Source: Schistosoma haematobium (Eukaryota; Platyhelminthes; Trematoda; Strigeidida; Schistosomatidae). Taken from it: a stretch of 64,000 nucleotides of DNA. Made by a program: the position numbers and the translations under genes. Positions 48,150 to 63,484 of this stretch are shown here, one piece after another; positions within the stretch are counted from its first letter, which is position 1; each line of letters starts with the position of its first letter. The notes beneath the pieces were generated by a model. It was not told the origin of the DNA. It did not search any database and saw nothing but the letters and a program-made list of their open reading frames with translations. Location of the stretch: the NCBI RefSeq assembly GCF_000699445.3, contig NC_067195.1:17431287-17495286 (forward strand), given 5' to 3'.

Positions 48150-48372
48150 AAAAGTCCGGGTTAGCATGTTATAGGTTGTCTTAGTAGAATAGCTAATCCA
48201 GCATATTATTGGAAACGTGAGTCTGAGTGGTGAGCGTAGGAAGACAATCTATATCACAGATTGATTGACTTATTCTCAATCATGAGAAGCCTGATACATA
48301 CAAACTGTTCTGCCCCCACAAACACGGGTGGATTGAAGTTATCGCCCTCACCATCAATGCTTGGTGGTCAGT
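48150..48372 (+). repeat. Dispersed repeat R2, second copy
   Basis: Direct-orientation match to 35647-35868, ending at GCTTGGTGGTCAGTA. In both places R2 lies a few hundred bases to the right of a 3'-anchored retroposon copy, so the two may belong to one larger element. Confidence 0.65.
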
Positions 48373-49055
48373 AACTCTACCCTCCCTCCTTTTGTGATGT
48401 TAGGCTCATTTAAGCTTATTTTTGTATATATGTCATACCTCACGCAATCCTCTGTGTTTCACATCCTGTTGGAAAGCACTTTTTCTATAAGTACCATTTT
48501 ACAAGCTTATCAGGCAGTTACAAGCTATGGACTGTGGGTAAGGCATCGATGCAGTGCTTTTGTTGACTATAGTACAAAGTATAGTTTGCCAATCAGAGTA
48601 TAAGCATTAAGAAGGGTATATTGTAGGATAGTTGTTTATTTAAACAGGCGGAAAAAGTATAGAAGTATATGAGTTGTGGATAAGGGAACGAGTGGAGAAA
48701 TAATATCAATTGCTAGTCAACATAGTGTGCAGAAGAGTAAAAAGTTAATACAGGATAAACAGGAAGTAACTCACAGTAACTTGGTGCTGATGTTATTTTC
48801 TGTTGTCTCAACCAGTTGATTGGTAGCAGGTTCCATAGATGCAAGACCACCGGTAGTAGGCAGCCGATTGTGCGGTCCTCTTGACTTTTTAGGGTGGTAG
48901 TGAGTGTCCCTTATCGACCGAGTTTAGTTTAACAGTAATGATAGGTCCAGTGAGTTACCTGTCTACTTCAAGTGAAGAAGTAGGGTGGAAAAAGTAATTA
49001 ATACAACTGCAAAGTAGGAAAAATAAGGCAAACTGAACTTGAAGTCCATTTTCGT
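48373..49055. other. Probable 3' UTR of the following non-LTR element plus flank
   Basis: The minus strand downstream of the ORF2 stop lies here, but I could not locate the element's 3' end: no clear poly-A or short-tandem tail or target duplication is visible. Confidence 0.3.
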
Positions 49056-51875
49056 CTAAACATGGAGAGAGCCTATGATGTCTGAGTGGGGCGCAGATGT
49101 GTTCTTACGTGCAAGATCAGTGTGAGTGAGGGCTCGATCAAGCAGTTTTACAAACGTATGTAATTCATCTGCCATGCGAGTTTCGGAGGGAAGACTGTTC
49201 CATATTATTGCATACTTGGTGAGGAAGAAGTTTTCCCGAGTTTTTGATCTGTATTTCTCAACTTTGACCGTAGATACTTTGTTTCGAAGTTCGTGTTCAT
49301 GTGAATCTCGGGCAAGAATAATCTTACATGTTGAATAAGTAAGGTTTTTGAGTAGTTTGAAGTAGAGAATCAAACTAGACCTAAGCCTTCTCTCCCAAAG
49401 GCGTGCTATTCCTGAGACTTGGCATCGAGTACTGTAGTCAATGACTGAGTCAGTCTTAAGTACTTTGCGGGTGAAGTCTCGTTGTATTCCTTCCACTTTT
49501 AGTATATCAGATAGCCGTAGGTTGGAAAATAAGAACGAGCAGTATTCAACGATAGGCCGTACACAAACTTTATAAAGAAGGATTTTAGATTCACTTTGAT
49601 AGAAATTACGGAGAATGAAGCCGAGCAATTTACACATTTTGGATGCTTTGGCTGAGATGTGTCCAGAGAAATTAAGACTGTGTGAGTAACGTATCCTTAG
49701 GTCAGTTACTGATGCCAGTCTGGGCAGTGTGTGATTGCTACGTGTTAGTTTTGTTTTAAGAGACGTGTCTCCTATACATAACCAGCCGCATTTCTCTGTG
49801 TTGAGCTCTAACCTCCAGCGTTCGCACCAGTCGTCTACCATGTTGAGCTCATGTTGGATTGTTTGCATAGTACTGCGTAAATCGCAAATGTCAGTTTTAT
49901 AGATGACTTTTAGGTCATCGGCATAGAGGTAGGTCTTACCTGTGCTAAAACACTTGCATATATTGTTGATGTAGATTATAAAGAGCAATGGACCCAAGAC
50001 ACTACCCTGCACAACACCACTGGTTATTGGTCGAGGTGTAGATGTATTAGAGTTAATCTTGGTTATTTGATATCTGTTCGTAAGAAAAGACTTGATCCAT
50101 TTCAAAAGGGGATTTATAATTCCAACTGACTTCGGTCTGTTGATTAGAAGATTATGAGGTACTTTATCAAAGGCTTTCTTAATATCGAAGTATAGTATAA
50201 TAACTAGTTTCTTCTGGTCACGTATACGAGTAACCTCGTTAAAGAAGTCTATCAGACATGCACTGTACGACCTTGTTCTAATGAAGCTGTGTTGTGACGG
50301 GTCTATTAGATTTTCCTTAAGTAGATGATCAGATAGTTGATTTTGTATCACTTTTTCCATTATGCGTGATATGACTGGAGTGATATTTATAGGTCTGTAG
50401 TTTTCGACCAGGTTTCTCGTTCCGGATTTGTGTTTGGGAAGAACATACGTTACCTTCCAGGTTTCCGGATATGTACCTGTCTCTAAAGATAATGTGTATA
50501 TTTTGAGTAGTAGCGTCTGTATGTCCGGTCCTGACATTTTATAAAGGATTGAAGGGATGTCATCGACACCAGAACTCGCATTTGGCCTAAGGGTTTTAAT
50601 GGCGGTAGGTTTACTCCTAATGTTGAAGTTTGTGGTACTAAGATAGTTTCTGCCGGTGCACTTTATGTCGATATCTGGAGCATCAGATGTATTCCCATTG
50701 TGAGAAAACCATTCACTTAATAGTTCACATGTGACGGTTTGGTCATTATACGTCACTCCATCGTGCAGTAAGGAGTGAATGTTGTGGTCTGTGTCCTTTC
50801 TTATGCGTTTCGTGAGGAGACAACACAGGGCTTGTGCTTTAGATGCAGCAGCGAGCGCAGTACGTTCCTCTACCTGTTTATGCTTGTTGTGTTGACTTTG
50901 TACTTCTTCAAGTACAGAGTATATCTGGTGCAGGGCACTGAATTCTTTTGATATATGGTACGTCCTTTTCAGTTTTCGCAGTTTAGACCTTGTCTTTTGG
51001 TTTATATAGGGAGTAATTGTTTTAAAACTAATTTTAGAGGGTATAGTAGTGTCTAGTGCAGATTTGGTGGTGATATTCAATATTTCTAATGTTTCTAAGA
51101 GGTTATCACTGGTAAAGAAACTGCTCCAGTCAGAGTGCTTTATTAGAAATCAAAAGTTTTTCCAGTCAGCGTTTGCATAGTCTCTACATTGGAAACGCGT
51201 ATTTAATGTCTTTAATTTGTTGCATATGGCAACAATCGGAAGGGTGCAGAGGACTATTTTATGATCGCTGTTGTGAAACTTTTCGCCAACCACCATTGAT
51301 GTTGGTGTGACATTATGACAAAATATCAAGTCAAGAATGTTGTGATTTCGTGTAGGCAGGTGTACATGTTGTTGCCAGCCGTGTATGTCTAAGGACCTAA
51401 GTATGGTTTCAATGTACAATGAGCCAGAATGTGTCGTCCAGTTGATGGTGCGAAGGTTGAAATCACCACATACAATTTTGTAAGTGAAATCAAGCGAGGC
51501 AGCCTGAGCAAATGACTCACGTATAATAGTGTCGGTAAAACTAGGAGTGTTAGGTGCTCGATATATGCATCCGATTAGTACTTTACATTCATGGGTGTGC
51601 ACAGTGCGCCATATCGATTCAGGAGGTTTGCTGAGGACGTGGTCGCTATAGATTTCCGCTCTCAATTTTTTTGTTACGCAAACAAGACAACTACCACCCT
51701 TCTTGGTGACTCGATCACAGCGGAAGAGCTCATTGGTGTCTATTTGTAGATATGTGTCTGTGGTATCGGAGGACAGACAACTTTCCGTTATCAAAACAAG
51801 TGAGGGGTTGTTTAAAAGTAAAAGGGTGCGTATGTGAGTCATCTTACTTTGTACAGATTGAGCGTTGATTAACAT
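49056..51875 (-). pseudogene. Non-LTR ORF2: endonuclease and reverse transcriptase, one in-frame TGA
   Basis: About 940 codons from ATG at 51875. The endonuclease part (51875-51150) has LINAQSVQSKM, the catalytic Glu in LITESCL, GCIYRAPN, CGDFNLRTINW and the SDH box at 51261-51269. TGA at 51150-51152 then interrupts, but the frame continues (DWSSFFTSDN) into RT: RPINITPVISRIMEKV, YFDIKKAFDKVPHNLL, GVVQGSVLGPLLFIIYINNI, intact YADD at 49914-49925 and WRLELNTEKCGWLCIG. The thumb and C-terminal tail (KVCVRPIVEYCSFLF, IWNSLPSETRM) follow. All catalytic residues I can recognise are kept. The single stop is the only lesion seen. Confidence 0.88.
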
Positions 51876-51893
51876 AAGTGTCAGGTACAGCGA

Positions 51894-53000
51894 CTATTTG
51901 TCTAGTAGAAGGGTATGATGTAAACCCAGTGGATTGTCTGTTTTGCTATGAGAAAAGGAAGAATTGGGAGCGTCGACTCCATATTGATGAGCGTTTAGTT
52001 TATTACCAGTAGGGTTAGTGCGAGAAGGGTAGTCGGGTGTTGTTTTGGTGAAAGAAGTATGTTTAAGAGTGAAAGGTAGAGTTGAATGGTTAGGTAGTGT
52101 GTTCGGAGAGTAATCAGGAGGTTTAGTCAAGGAGTTTTTAAGACTAGAGACAGTTATCGAAGTTGAGAAGGATGTGCCGCTCCCCATTAAATCGGAGTAC
52201 ATAGACGGTCTCAGAATAGTGGGATTGTCGCCCTCAACATTTGGAGACTCCATAGCAGTAATGTTGAAGGGGAGAGAGATAAAAAAAGGATGAGATGGTG
52301 TATATGTCTAATTAGGGGGGACTAAACCGCTGTATTGGGTGGCTTGACTTAGATAGTACCTAGAATCAGTAGGTGGGTTCCCAAGTAGGCCAACGTTATG
52401 GCTTCCTTGTGTGCAGTGGGCAATTTTAGTCCTATTGTGGTTAGTTGGGGAGGTTGTATGATTCTGGTAAGGAATGAAGGGATGCCTGTTATTGTTGCCA
52501 AGAGAGAGGTTTCTGTTGTGTATAGTTGTGTGCTGGTTCATGGAGCTTACAAGGTTCACACTATATGACTTATGGGTATCACGTGTAGGTGTGGTTCTTT
52601 TTGAGTGTCGTTTCACATTAGGATTAGTGGGTTTCGCCAGTTCACTATGTTTGTTGTAGGGCATTCTATTGCTATGAGAAGGTGCATGTTTTGGGTTAGG
52701 GGTGCTGGAGTATTGGTGGGTTTTTACAGAGAGCCTGGTATTATTTCGTACAGCGGTGTCTGAGCGTCTGTAGCTGTTAGCGCAATTCCTGGGAGGATCA
52801 TTTTTATGCTTTTTATCGGGGCTGCTAGGGCAATACTTGGACGCTATTGAGGCATAAGTGGATTGGCATTTTGGGGTAGTTGAGTGTTTGAGCTGATGGT
52901 GAGTGTTTGTAGCTGCTTTATGTGCGGTCTTGTTCTTAGGAATAATAGCATGGTCGGCCTTTTTTGTGTTAAATGTCGAACGTAAGAACAACGCAGACAT
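51894..53000 (-). pseudogene. Non-LTR ORF1, one in-frame TAG
   Basis: From ATG at 53000 the frame is open to TAG at 52308-52310, resumes in the same frame and ends at TAG 51894-51896, about 368 codons in all. The product is rich in His, Ser, Thr, Asn, Lys and Pro, basic, and without a zinc knuckle, PHD or coiled coil that I can see. It is presumably the RNA-binding ORF1 protein. ORF2 ATG begins 18 bases after the ORF1 stop. Confidence 0.7.
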
Positions 53001-53009
53001 TCATTTGGA

Positions 53010-53289
53010 GGTCATGGCTAAGCCTCACATACATGGTCATTTTGTATAACTTGTCTTTACTCACAATAAATATATTATTCTATCTTTAACCCAAATATGT
53101 TCTTCAAAAGCGTTAGATGTCATATTGCTGATTCTTACGATGCGGCAAGTCAGGGTTGACAATGATGGGCTTGGTTCTTGAGATCTCACAGATTATGTAG
53201 TCACACCATGACAAATCTACAATTTAAGCACTAGGTCTATCATTATAGCAGTTCTAATAACGAACCTAGACCATGATTCTACAAGTCTT
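53010..53289 (-). mobile_element. Boudicca-like LTR fragment beside the non-LTR element
   Basis: The minus strand reads TGTAGAATCATGGTCTAGG at its start (complement near 53285) and later ATGTTCTTC/AATATATTTATTG and TGGCCATG-type words shared with 43559-43895. It is more diverged than the arm copies. The LTR is cut where the non-LTR element begins. Confidence 0.5.
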
Positions 53290-53833
53290 CGGAGTATCCG
53301 GAATGGTGAGAACTGGCATAAGTTTGTGTATTTATGGATGGGTCGAGTAACAAAACTCGTTAAAGCTGCCGAAAATCAAGTCGGTGTTAGTGTTTGATCC
53401 TGTTCTTTTACTACGCCTGATGAACACGTAGAGGCAGGAGCTCTCAAATTCTCTTGAGATGTGATTAGAAATTAATTAGCAACAGATAGATTGGAGAAAT
53501 CAAGACCTGTGTTTGAAACAGTTGTGAGGATGTCGCAAGCAAATGTAAGGGAGGGATAAAGCAGGAAGATTGCAGTAGACCTGTGGTGCGTAAATATATG
53601 TTTAGACGAAATACGGAATAAAAATGTGCGCGGTGGATGAATTTTTATCTAGAGATTATATAGAAAAAATGCCTTATGTATCAAAGCAATATACAACTTT
53701 CGATATTCAGCATCAGACGAACAAATGACTGACGTATGTGATGTATCTCTAAAATGAAAGCCAACATTAGTTAAAATTAGGATGTAGCGGCATGTGGTTT
53801 CAACGAGATACTTCATGACCAAAATATATAGGA

Positions 53834-54530
53834 TGTGGTGGTCCCCAACAGAAGGAGCTTATAAACGGTATATCGATATACTAGTTTAATAATAATATAC
53901 CAAAAAAATTAATAGTAAAAAAACCAAGGTGTCTGCCTGTGGGTAAAAACCAAGGGTAACAAAATATAGTTACGATACAAATGGTATATTATACAAACAG
54001 ACAATAACAGTTACTATAGAATAAATGTTACTTGTGTGCTGCTTCGCGAGAACAACAACCACAAATAAGTTCACTCGATTAACGAAGGTTCCTCTGCAAG
54101 CAACTGCACCAACGGCGTATTGAGAAAGATTGCGTCCAATAGTATTATAATATAATAATCCGTGCCAGAATTCCAACGTGGTGTTGGGAAGGGCTAAAGG
54201 AATGTTATAACACCATTATAGTCTTCAATCAAAAACCGTGGTCAATAAAGCAGAAGAAAAACGGAGTAGATAGCAGTTTTTATTTTTAAACCACGCGGTA
54301 GTAAAAACGTATATTATTCATCGAAACAATTATCATCGTTATTAACAAGTAATACAGAAAAACAACAGATACTGAATAAAAATGTGGTTACATATAAAGT
54401 GTGACAAACTAGAGAGGAAATACAGTTTTTATTTTGTCTTTACAAAAATCATTGAATATACGTCACCATAAGGACGCGTTTTCAGGTAAACGTACTGACC
54501 GGAAACTATGGCAGACTCACCAAATCAAAC
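53834..54530. other. AT-rich sequence, possible diverged LTR start
   Basis: TGTGGTGGTCCCCAAC at 53834 followed by a TTATAAAC resembles the TGTGGTGGACCA...ATATAAACGC start of the intact Gypsy LTR. No matching end, target duplication or internal sequence was found. Confidence 0.2.
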
Positions 54531-56800
54531 AGGTAATTCCAGAAAGAATATGAATTGTGGCATCTAAATTTTATCTACGGAGTAGTTTCTAAGATAGTGT
54601 ACTCAGTTTAGAGTATTTACGTCATCATATATGATATTTTCTTGAAAGCGTTACATTGAGGTCCGAATCGAACCAGTAATGCCAGAAAGTATGTGAGTGA
54701 TAGCATTCAGTCATAATGTACGAAATAGTATGTAAAATGTGAAGTACAATTCTTCATCATATATGATTATACGTGTTTTGATAGTGTTAGACTGTGATTC
54801 TGTCGTATGGATATACAATTATATTCGTATGAATTCATTAAACTCTTATCTCGTTATTCGGCAAAAGATATTACCGCATATACGTAGATGTTTCTGTCTT
54901 TTAAATTTCACACTCTTTTAAGTCGTCTTTAACTCTTTTCATTAAACCCATCATAATCGTTATTGCTATATATATTTAGGTTTATGAATCGGTCTATCAT
55001 ATTAGTTGCCTAAAAAGACGGACATAGTTTAGATAATAAAGTCACCGAGTTTAGGTACTATCATACCACACTAATATTATAACTAAACTATCAGGTAGTT
55101 GTTGGTCAAACAAACATTTAAAATCAAAACTCCTGAGCCTACAATTAAAGTTAACACTATGTAGAGTGATATTTTTGAATTGTAACTTATAATATAATCA
55201 GGCAACTAGGATTCGTTAGCGCTACAAACTACTGCTATTTCAGAATCACCTAAAGTAACATAACCTATTTTCAACTGGTTAATGCTCAATCAACACGATA
55301 ACTAGTTAAACATAATGTTTTCAGGATATCGTCATAAGACATTACCATGACTTGACAATCATCCACTACGATTGATAAAATTGATGAATCCATTGACAAA
55401 ATCGATCAACAAGTTGATTTGTAATTATCATTCACCAATGTCGTTTTCTCGTTATCTCCATCCACTACAGTTGATTATATTATATTTCTCTATTGGTTTC
55501 CCATTCAGTAAATATCTTAGAACATTGTCCGTCTAATTAGAGGTTTGACGACACAATCATGAGTGCAAATAATCAGTATAAGCAGTCGAGCGAATCTCCT
55601 GAAGACTGAGAACACTGTCGAATTTACCCCAACACTGACTGAGGTTCAAGCCATTATCATAGACATGAGTTGGGAGTTGTACTCCCCTTGGTAACAACCT
55701 CCGTTTTCTCTGATAACCACATGAGCGTCACTCAAATTTTATTCAGCAGAAGTCATATGGCAACACCACATCACCTATGTTTATGGCATATAGATTTTAT
55801 CGATTTCAACAATTCTTAATCACTATATTTCAAATAAGTCGTTTTCTAACTTATTCCTAACTCCTTACTTGCAACTAATCTGTATGTACAATCAGCCTGT
55901 AGGTATGAATATAAATAACACTGAGTCTAGAGAATGCCTCTCATGAATGCACTCATATTTAATGAATTGCTCTTAATTATCCGTCCGAAATGCGCACAGT
56001 GATCACTTTTCATGCACTAAAACATTTATCGATTAACATTCATATGTATTAGTAGTATTACTAAATTCTACCACGGTTGAGTAATAATGAGGTCGACAAA
56101 ATCGTCCCATAACTAAATAAAACGTATCAAACTTAGTGAACTAACTGGAACACTAGTTGGAATACATTTCCAAGATTATACTGTTGTTCTTTCAGTAAGC
56201 CTAATAATGCAGATACAGTTAAAAATCAACTCATACGGACAGCTTACCGGCACAAACGTCATTTGACTTTATGATTTAAACCAAAAATAATACCATCATT
56301 AACATTTCTACAATGATTACTGTTCTTTAAATGTTAAGCACAAAGTACTTGTACTACCTATAAGTCAACATATTAACCAACGGCTATTACTACGCAGCTT
56401 ACTGAGACTTATTAAAATATCTCTACACGGAACCATTCTTAATTATTGTGATCTCCCTTAATTCAACACCCAAATATTCATCACTTAGATTTCCATTTTT
56501 TGCGTGTTGAGAATAAAACCAAACATTTTGGAATTACTACATGTATTTCTCGATCGACTGCAACCGCTTTCTTTCATCTTTCCAATACCTAGGGGATTCT
56601 TATTATTCTTGGTAACCTCCGGAGCGCGACAATCCTACTGGGCTTCGTACCGAACAAAATTCACATTAATTAGGGTGGGGGAGTAGTTTGACAGCACTGG
56701 ACTTTAACCACACGACTTTTGAGACCGAGCATATAATTACTGAAAGACTTATATTCAACAGTTGACATGAGGATAAGTTTAACTGTGGAGAACGCAGGAA
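54531..56800. other. No feature identified
   Basis: AT-rich sequence with only short, composition-driven open frames. I see neither genes nor repeats shared with the rest of the window. Confidence 0.45.
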
Positions 56801-56809
56801 TAATAATTC

Positions 56810-57085
56810 AATCCACCGGATGGCATGGCTCAGCCTTGCAGACGTGGTCATTCTTGTGCAACTTATCTCCTTGATTCATATCAAATATATTATTCTTTCT
56901 CCAGCCTAAATATGTTCTCCATAATATGTCGGTGGTGATCGCGATAGGACGAGTCAGTGTAGATAATGGTGTGACTGCCATGTAAGATCTTATAGTTAAG
57001 GTAGTCAAATCATGACAAATCTACAACTTTGAGGTAACGTCTATTATTAGATCAGTACTACTAACGAAATAAAAAGTAATTTTAC
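56810..57085 (-). mobile_element. Boudicca-like LTR fragment
   Basis: The complement carries CATGGCTCAGCC-like words reversed (GGCTGAGCCATGCCATCCGG), ATGTTCTCC-type sequence and GTAGATTTGTCATGATTTGA, all shared with 43559-43895. It is flanked on the right by unrelated sequence. Confidence 0.5.
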
Positions 57086-57179
57086 AATCTTGCCGTCATA
57101 GTCCACAATTTTATCATAAAATCTGAGCCAATATATTTTACTAACAACAGGTGTTGAAATTTCGAACCTTTGGATACGT

Positions 57180-57910
57180 TAGCCTTACAAGACACGTGCT
57201 AAAAACCCACCCACCCACAGACGGTCCTCAAATATTCGAAGCAACATATGGCCATCAAGATTCTTACTGTTCAAATGCCAATATAGGAAAACTACATCCA
57301 GGTGGAGTGCATGCTAACTGGTAACGACAGCATATATGGGCATTTCAAACAAGCAAGCAACCAATGCAAAGAGGCGATAAGAGAAGATAGGCTTTAGTAT
57401 CAAGTAAAGGTTGACAGCAAATCTGCCTAAAATCCCGAAGGCCGATTCCGCCGTGAAGCCTGTCTTTGTCAGGCACAAATGAGAATTTACAAGCTGTTTG
57501 ATCTTAACAGCCCAACTGACAATGACAATGTTGCCTCTGAGCTTTTAAAAGAAGAGTATTTTCAAATGTTCCGACCATCGATGACAGCTTCACTTTCAAC
57601 TCTACAGGATTCTCAGATGCGGACCTGAGCTCTGACTTGACGTATCAGAAACTAAATCATCTAAACAAGGAAACTTCACATGGGTTCAATGCGGTTTCTT
57701 CCTCTATTCGGATGACGGCGCAAGGTACACCGAATTCACGAGGAGATCGACACAGTGAACACTTAAGCTAACGGCCGTTAGTAGTTTTCTCAATGACGTA
57801 AAAGTTGTACAGTCCATGATAGACGACGGCCTACTTGACCATTTCTTATTCAATAAATTCTCGACCCGGCAGTATAGTTTCAATAAGGGTCATTTCTTCC
57901 GTGACAGCGT
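57180..57910 (+). pseudogene. Decayed CR1-like non-LTR remnant, pre-RT region
   Basis: In broken frames the plus strand gives FKQASNQCKEAIREDRL, then QMRIYKLFD and SELLKEEYFQMF, then LTYQKLNHLNKETSHGFNAV, then LFNKF-S-RQYSFNKGH. These correspond to the linker between endonuclease and RT and the first RT block of CR1-type ORF2. Stops and frame changes are frequent. Confidence 0.6.
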
Positions 57911-58358
57911 TAATAATGATAAATCTTCTAATTGAACGCTTGAATTGGTTTCTTAAGCTCTTCTAATAGCCTCAGGCCAACTACACGATAACTTTAATGC
58001 GATCAAAAAGGCGTGTAATATGGAAAGAAAGACTAGTTTATGCGTGTGGATATAAACGTAAAGTTTCCAAGTAAACTTGATGTAACGACCAATGTAGTAA
58101 CGGTCGTGTCTACGTTCATGTATTCATAGAATTTGTCGTATTATAATGTATTTTTTATTAAATAACTAGATTATTCTGTGAATTTTGCTCTGGCTTATGC
58201 ATAGAAAATCTAACGTATTTATAGCACTTGAGATAACTTTGGGCTTTTTGAAAGTTCTGAAGAGCTGGTTAACAAACGCAGGAGTTAGAGCAGTGCAAAT
58301 CTGTACCCAAGATAGCCCTTCTTAGCGTAACAAGCATACGTTCAATAGTTAATCAATC

Positions 58359-58800
58359 TTGATGAAACCGCATGACGCTCAATGGGGTTTCTCACATCTC
58401 GAGATATCTAGTTGGAGTCATCTACAAGAACCCTATTGCAGACACCAGGTACGACGATCGTATGCTGGAGAGATTATCCCACCATATTCGTCTCTGACAC
58501 ACATTCTGATCCTTGTCGTATTTATTATTCATAAAGCCAACTTCTATAAATACATGAACATTGGGGGTAATGGTTTTACTGAAGTTCAGTTTTTAAACTT
58601 AATTGGATATTTGGTATTACTCGAATATGTGGGGTTAGTATTTCGATGGAGAAAGAAGTAGACGCCATCACGATTAGACCACATATTTACAAACGAAGAA
58701 TTCTTGATTCCTCTCAGTAAAAGTGATCCTGTCGTCGTGGTCTTAAATTTTATCGGCAAAACGTTTAGGCATCAAGTCACAACACATATCTTAGGGATGA
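58359..58800 (+). pseudogene. Decayed non-LTR endonuclease remnant
   Basis: Readable pieces are VGVIYKNPIADTRYDDRMLE (the VYRPP-like strand of the endonuclease), then after frame changes SRLDHIFTNEEFLI and PLSKSDP-VVVVLNF, the LDLIFTN and SDH segments of the domain, here with the catalytic His lost. It lies downstream of the pre-RT remnant although endonuclease normally precedes RT. The two are therefore separate or rearranged insertions. Confidence 0.55.
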
Positions 58801-59420
58801 AACCTTAAAATTAGAGTCAACATTGAAGGACGGACTGTAGAGACACCTCACGCGTTTTATGAGCAGTAAAATTCTGGAAGTCTTTATCGGTTAAGATAGT
58901 CTAAGCGACGTCTCAGGACTCTTTCGAGAGGAAACGTGACACATTCTTGAGGACACAGGATAATATTTCACTACGATTTACCAATATTTACCTCAGAATC
59001 GATTCACTTACCTAGGTTCCTATCTGGGGAGGTGTTGATCTACTGCTGCTAGGTATGGAAGTCCGTTAAACGGAAGTTTCTCCCAACTTGCCCAGAACCA
59101 TTTGGAACATCTAAACCAGTGTTCCAACATTTATCATAATAATGCTGACTGTATGTTACTTAAGACCGTTCACACTGTGGGTTAATTGACATTGCTTGAT
59201 GATAATATCCTTCGTTGTTGTAAATTTATTATGGAATGTTAAACACATGTGCTCCTTCAAAATGTGTTCATGTAAGCAAAACCATCTTTATCGTAATGCT
59301 TTTATTTGTCATGTGCAGATCATTTTCATGAATTATCACGTTCCACTATTGTAAGTTACTTATATTTGTCTTCCCCAATCTGAATAAAACAACTTCACTA
59401 TTTGATTTTGCGAAGTTACA
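58801..59420. other. No feature identified
   Basis: Sequence between the endonuclease remnant and the microsatellite. The first 100 bp may still be element-derived (a frame with KIRVN-EGRTVETPHAFYEQ), but nothing further is clear. Confidence 0.4.
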
Positions 59421-63377
<3,957 letters not shown>

Positions 63378-63484
63378 AGGTTCAAAGAAAACCTAGTTTA
63401 ACATCCGAAGATGTGGTGTTCACAGAACATCTACTGTGTCATTTTGTTAGCGGTTTACGGCTTATCGCTTGCACGAATATACAT
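63378..63484 (+). CDS. Candidate single exon of an unknown gene
   Basis: The frame reads LTSEDVVFTEHLLCHFVSGL and on to CTNIH, with normal protein-like composition. It is bounded by a TATTTTAAAG acceptor candidate (or AGAG two bases later) and a strong donor CAT/GTAAGT at 63485. I do not recognise the domain, and neighbouring exons would lie outside the window or are not found. Confidence 0.3.

Larger units (their letters stand above)
49056..53000 (-). mobile_element. Nearly intact CR1-like non-LTR retrotransposon
   Basis: The element runs from ORF1 ATG at 53000 to the ORF2 stop at 49056. The whole 3945 bp lies in one reading frame interrupted only by TAG at 52308-52310, TAG at 51894-51896 and TGA at 51150-51152. 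No frameshift was found. At its 5' end (about 53005-53020) it abuts a Boudicca-like LTR fragment. Domain order ORF1-EN-RT and motif style fit the CR1/SR1 group. It is the youngest non-LTR copy in the window but probably immobile because of the stop inside ORF2. Confidence 0.85.
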
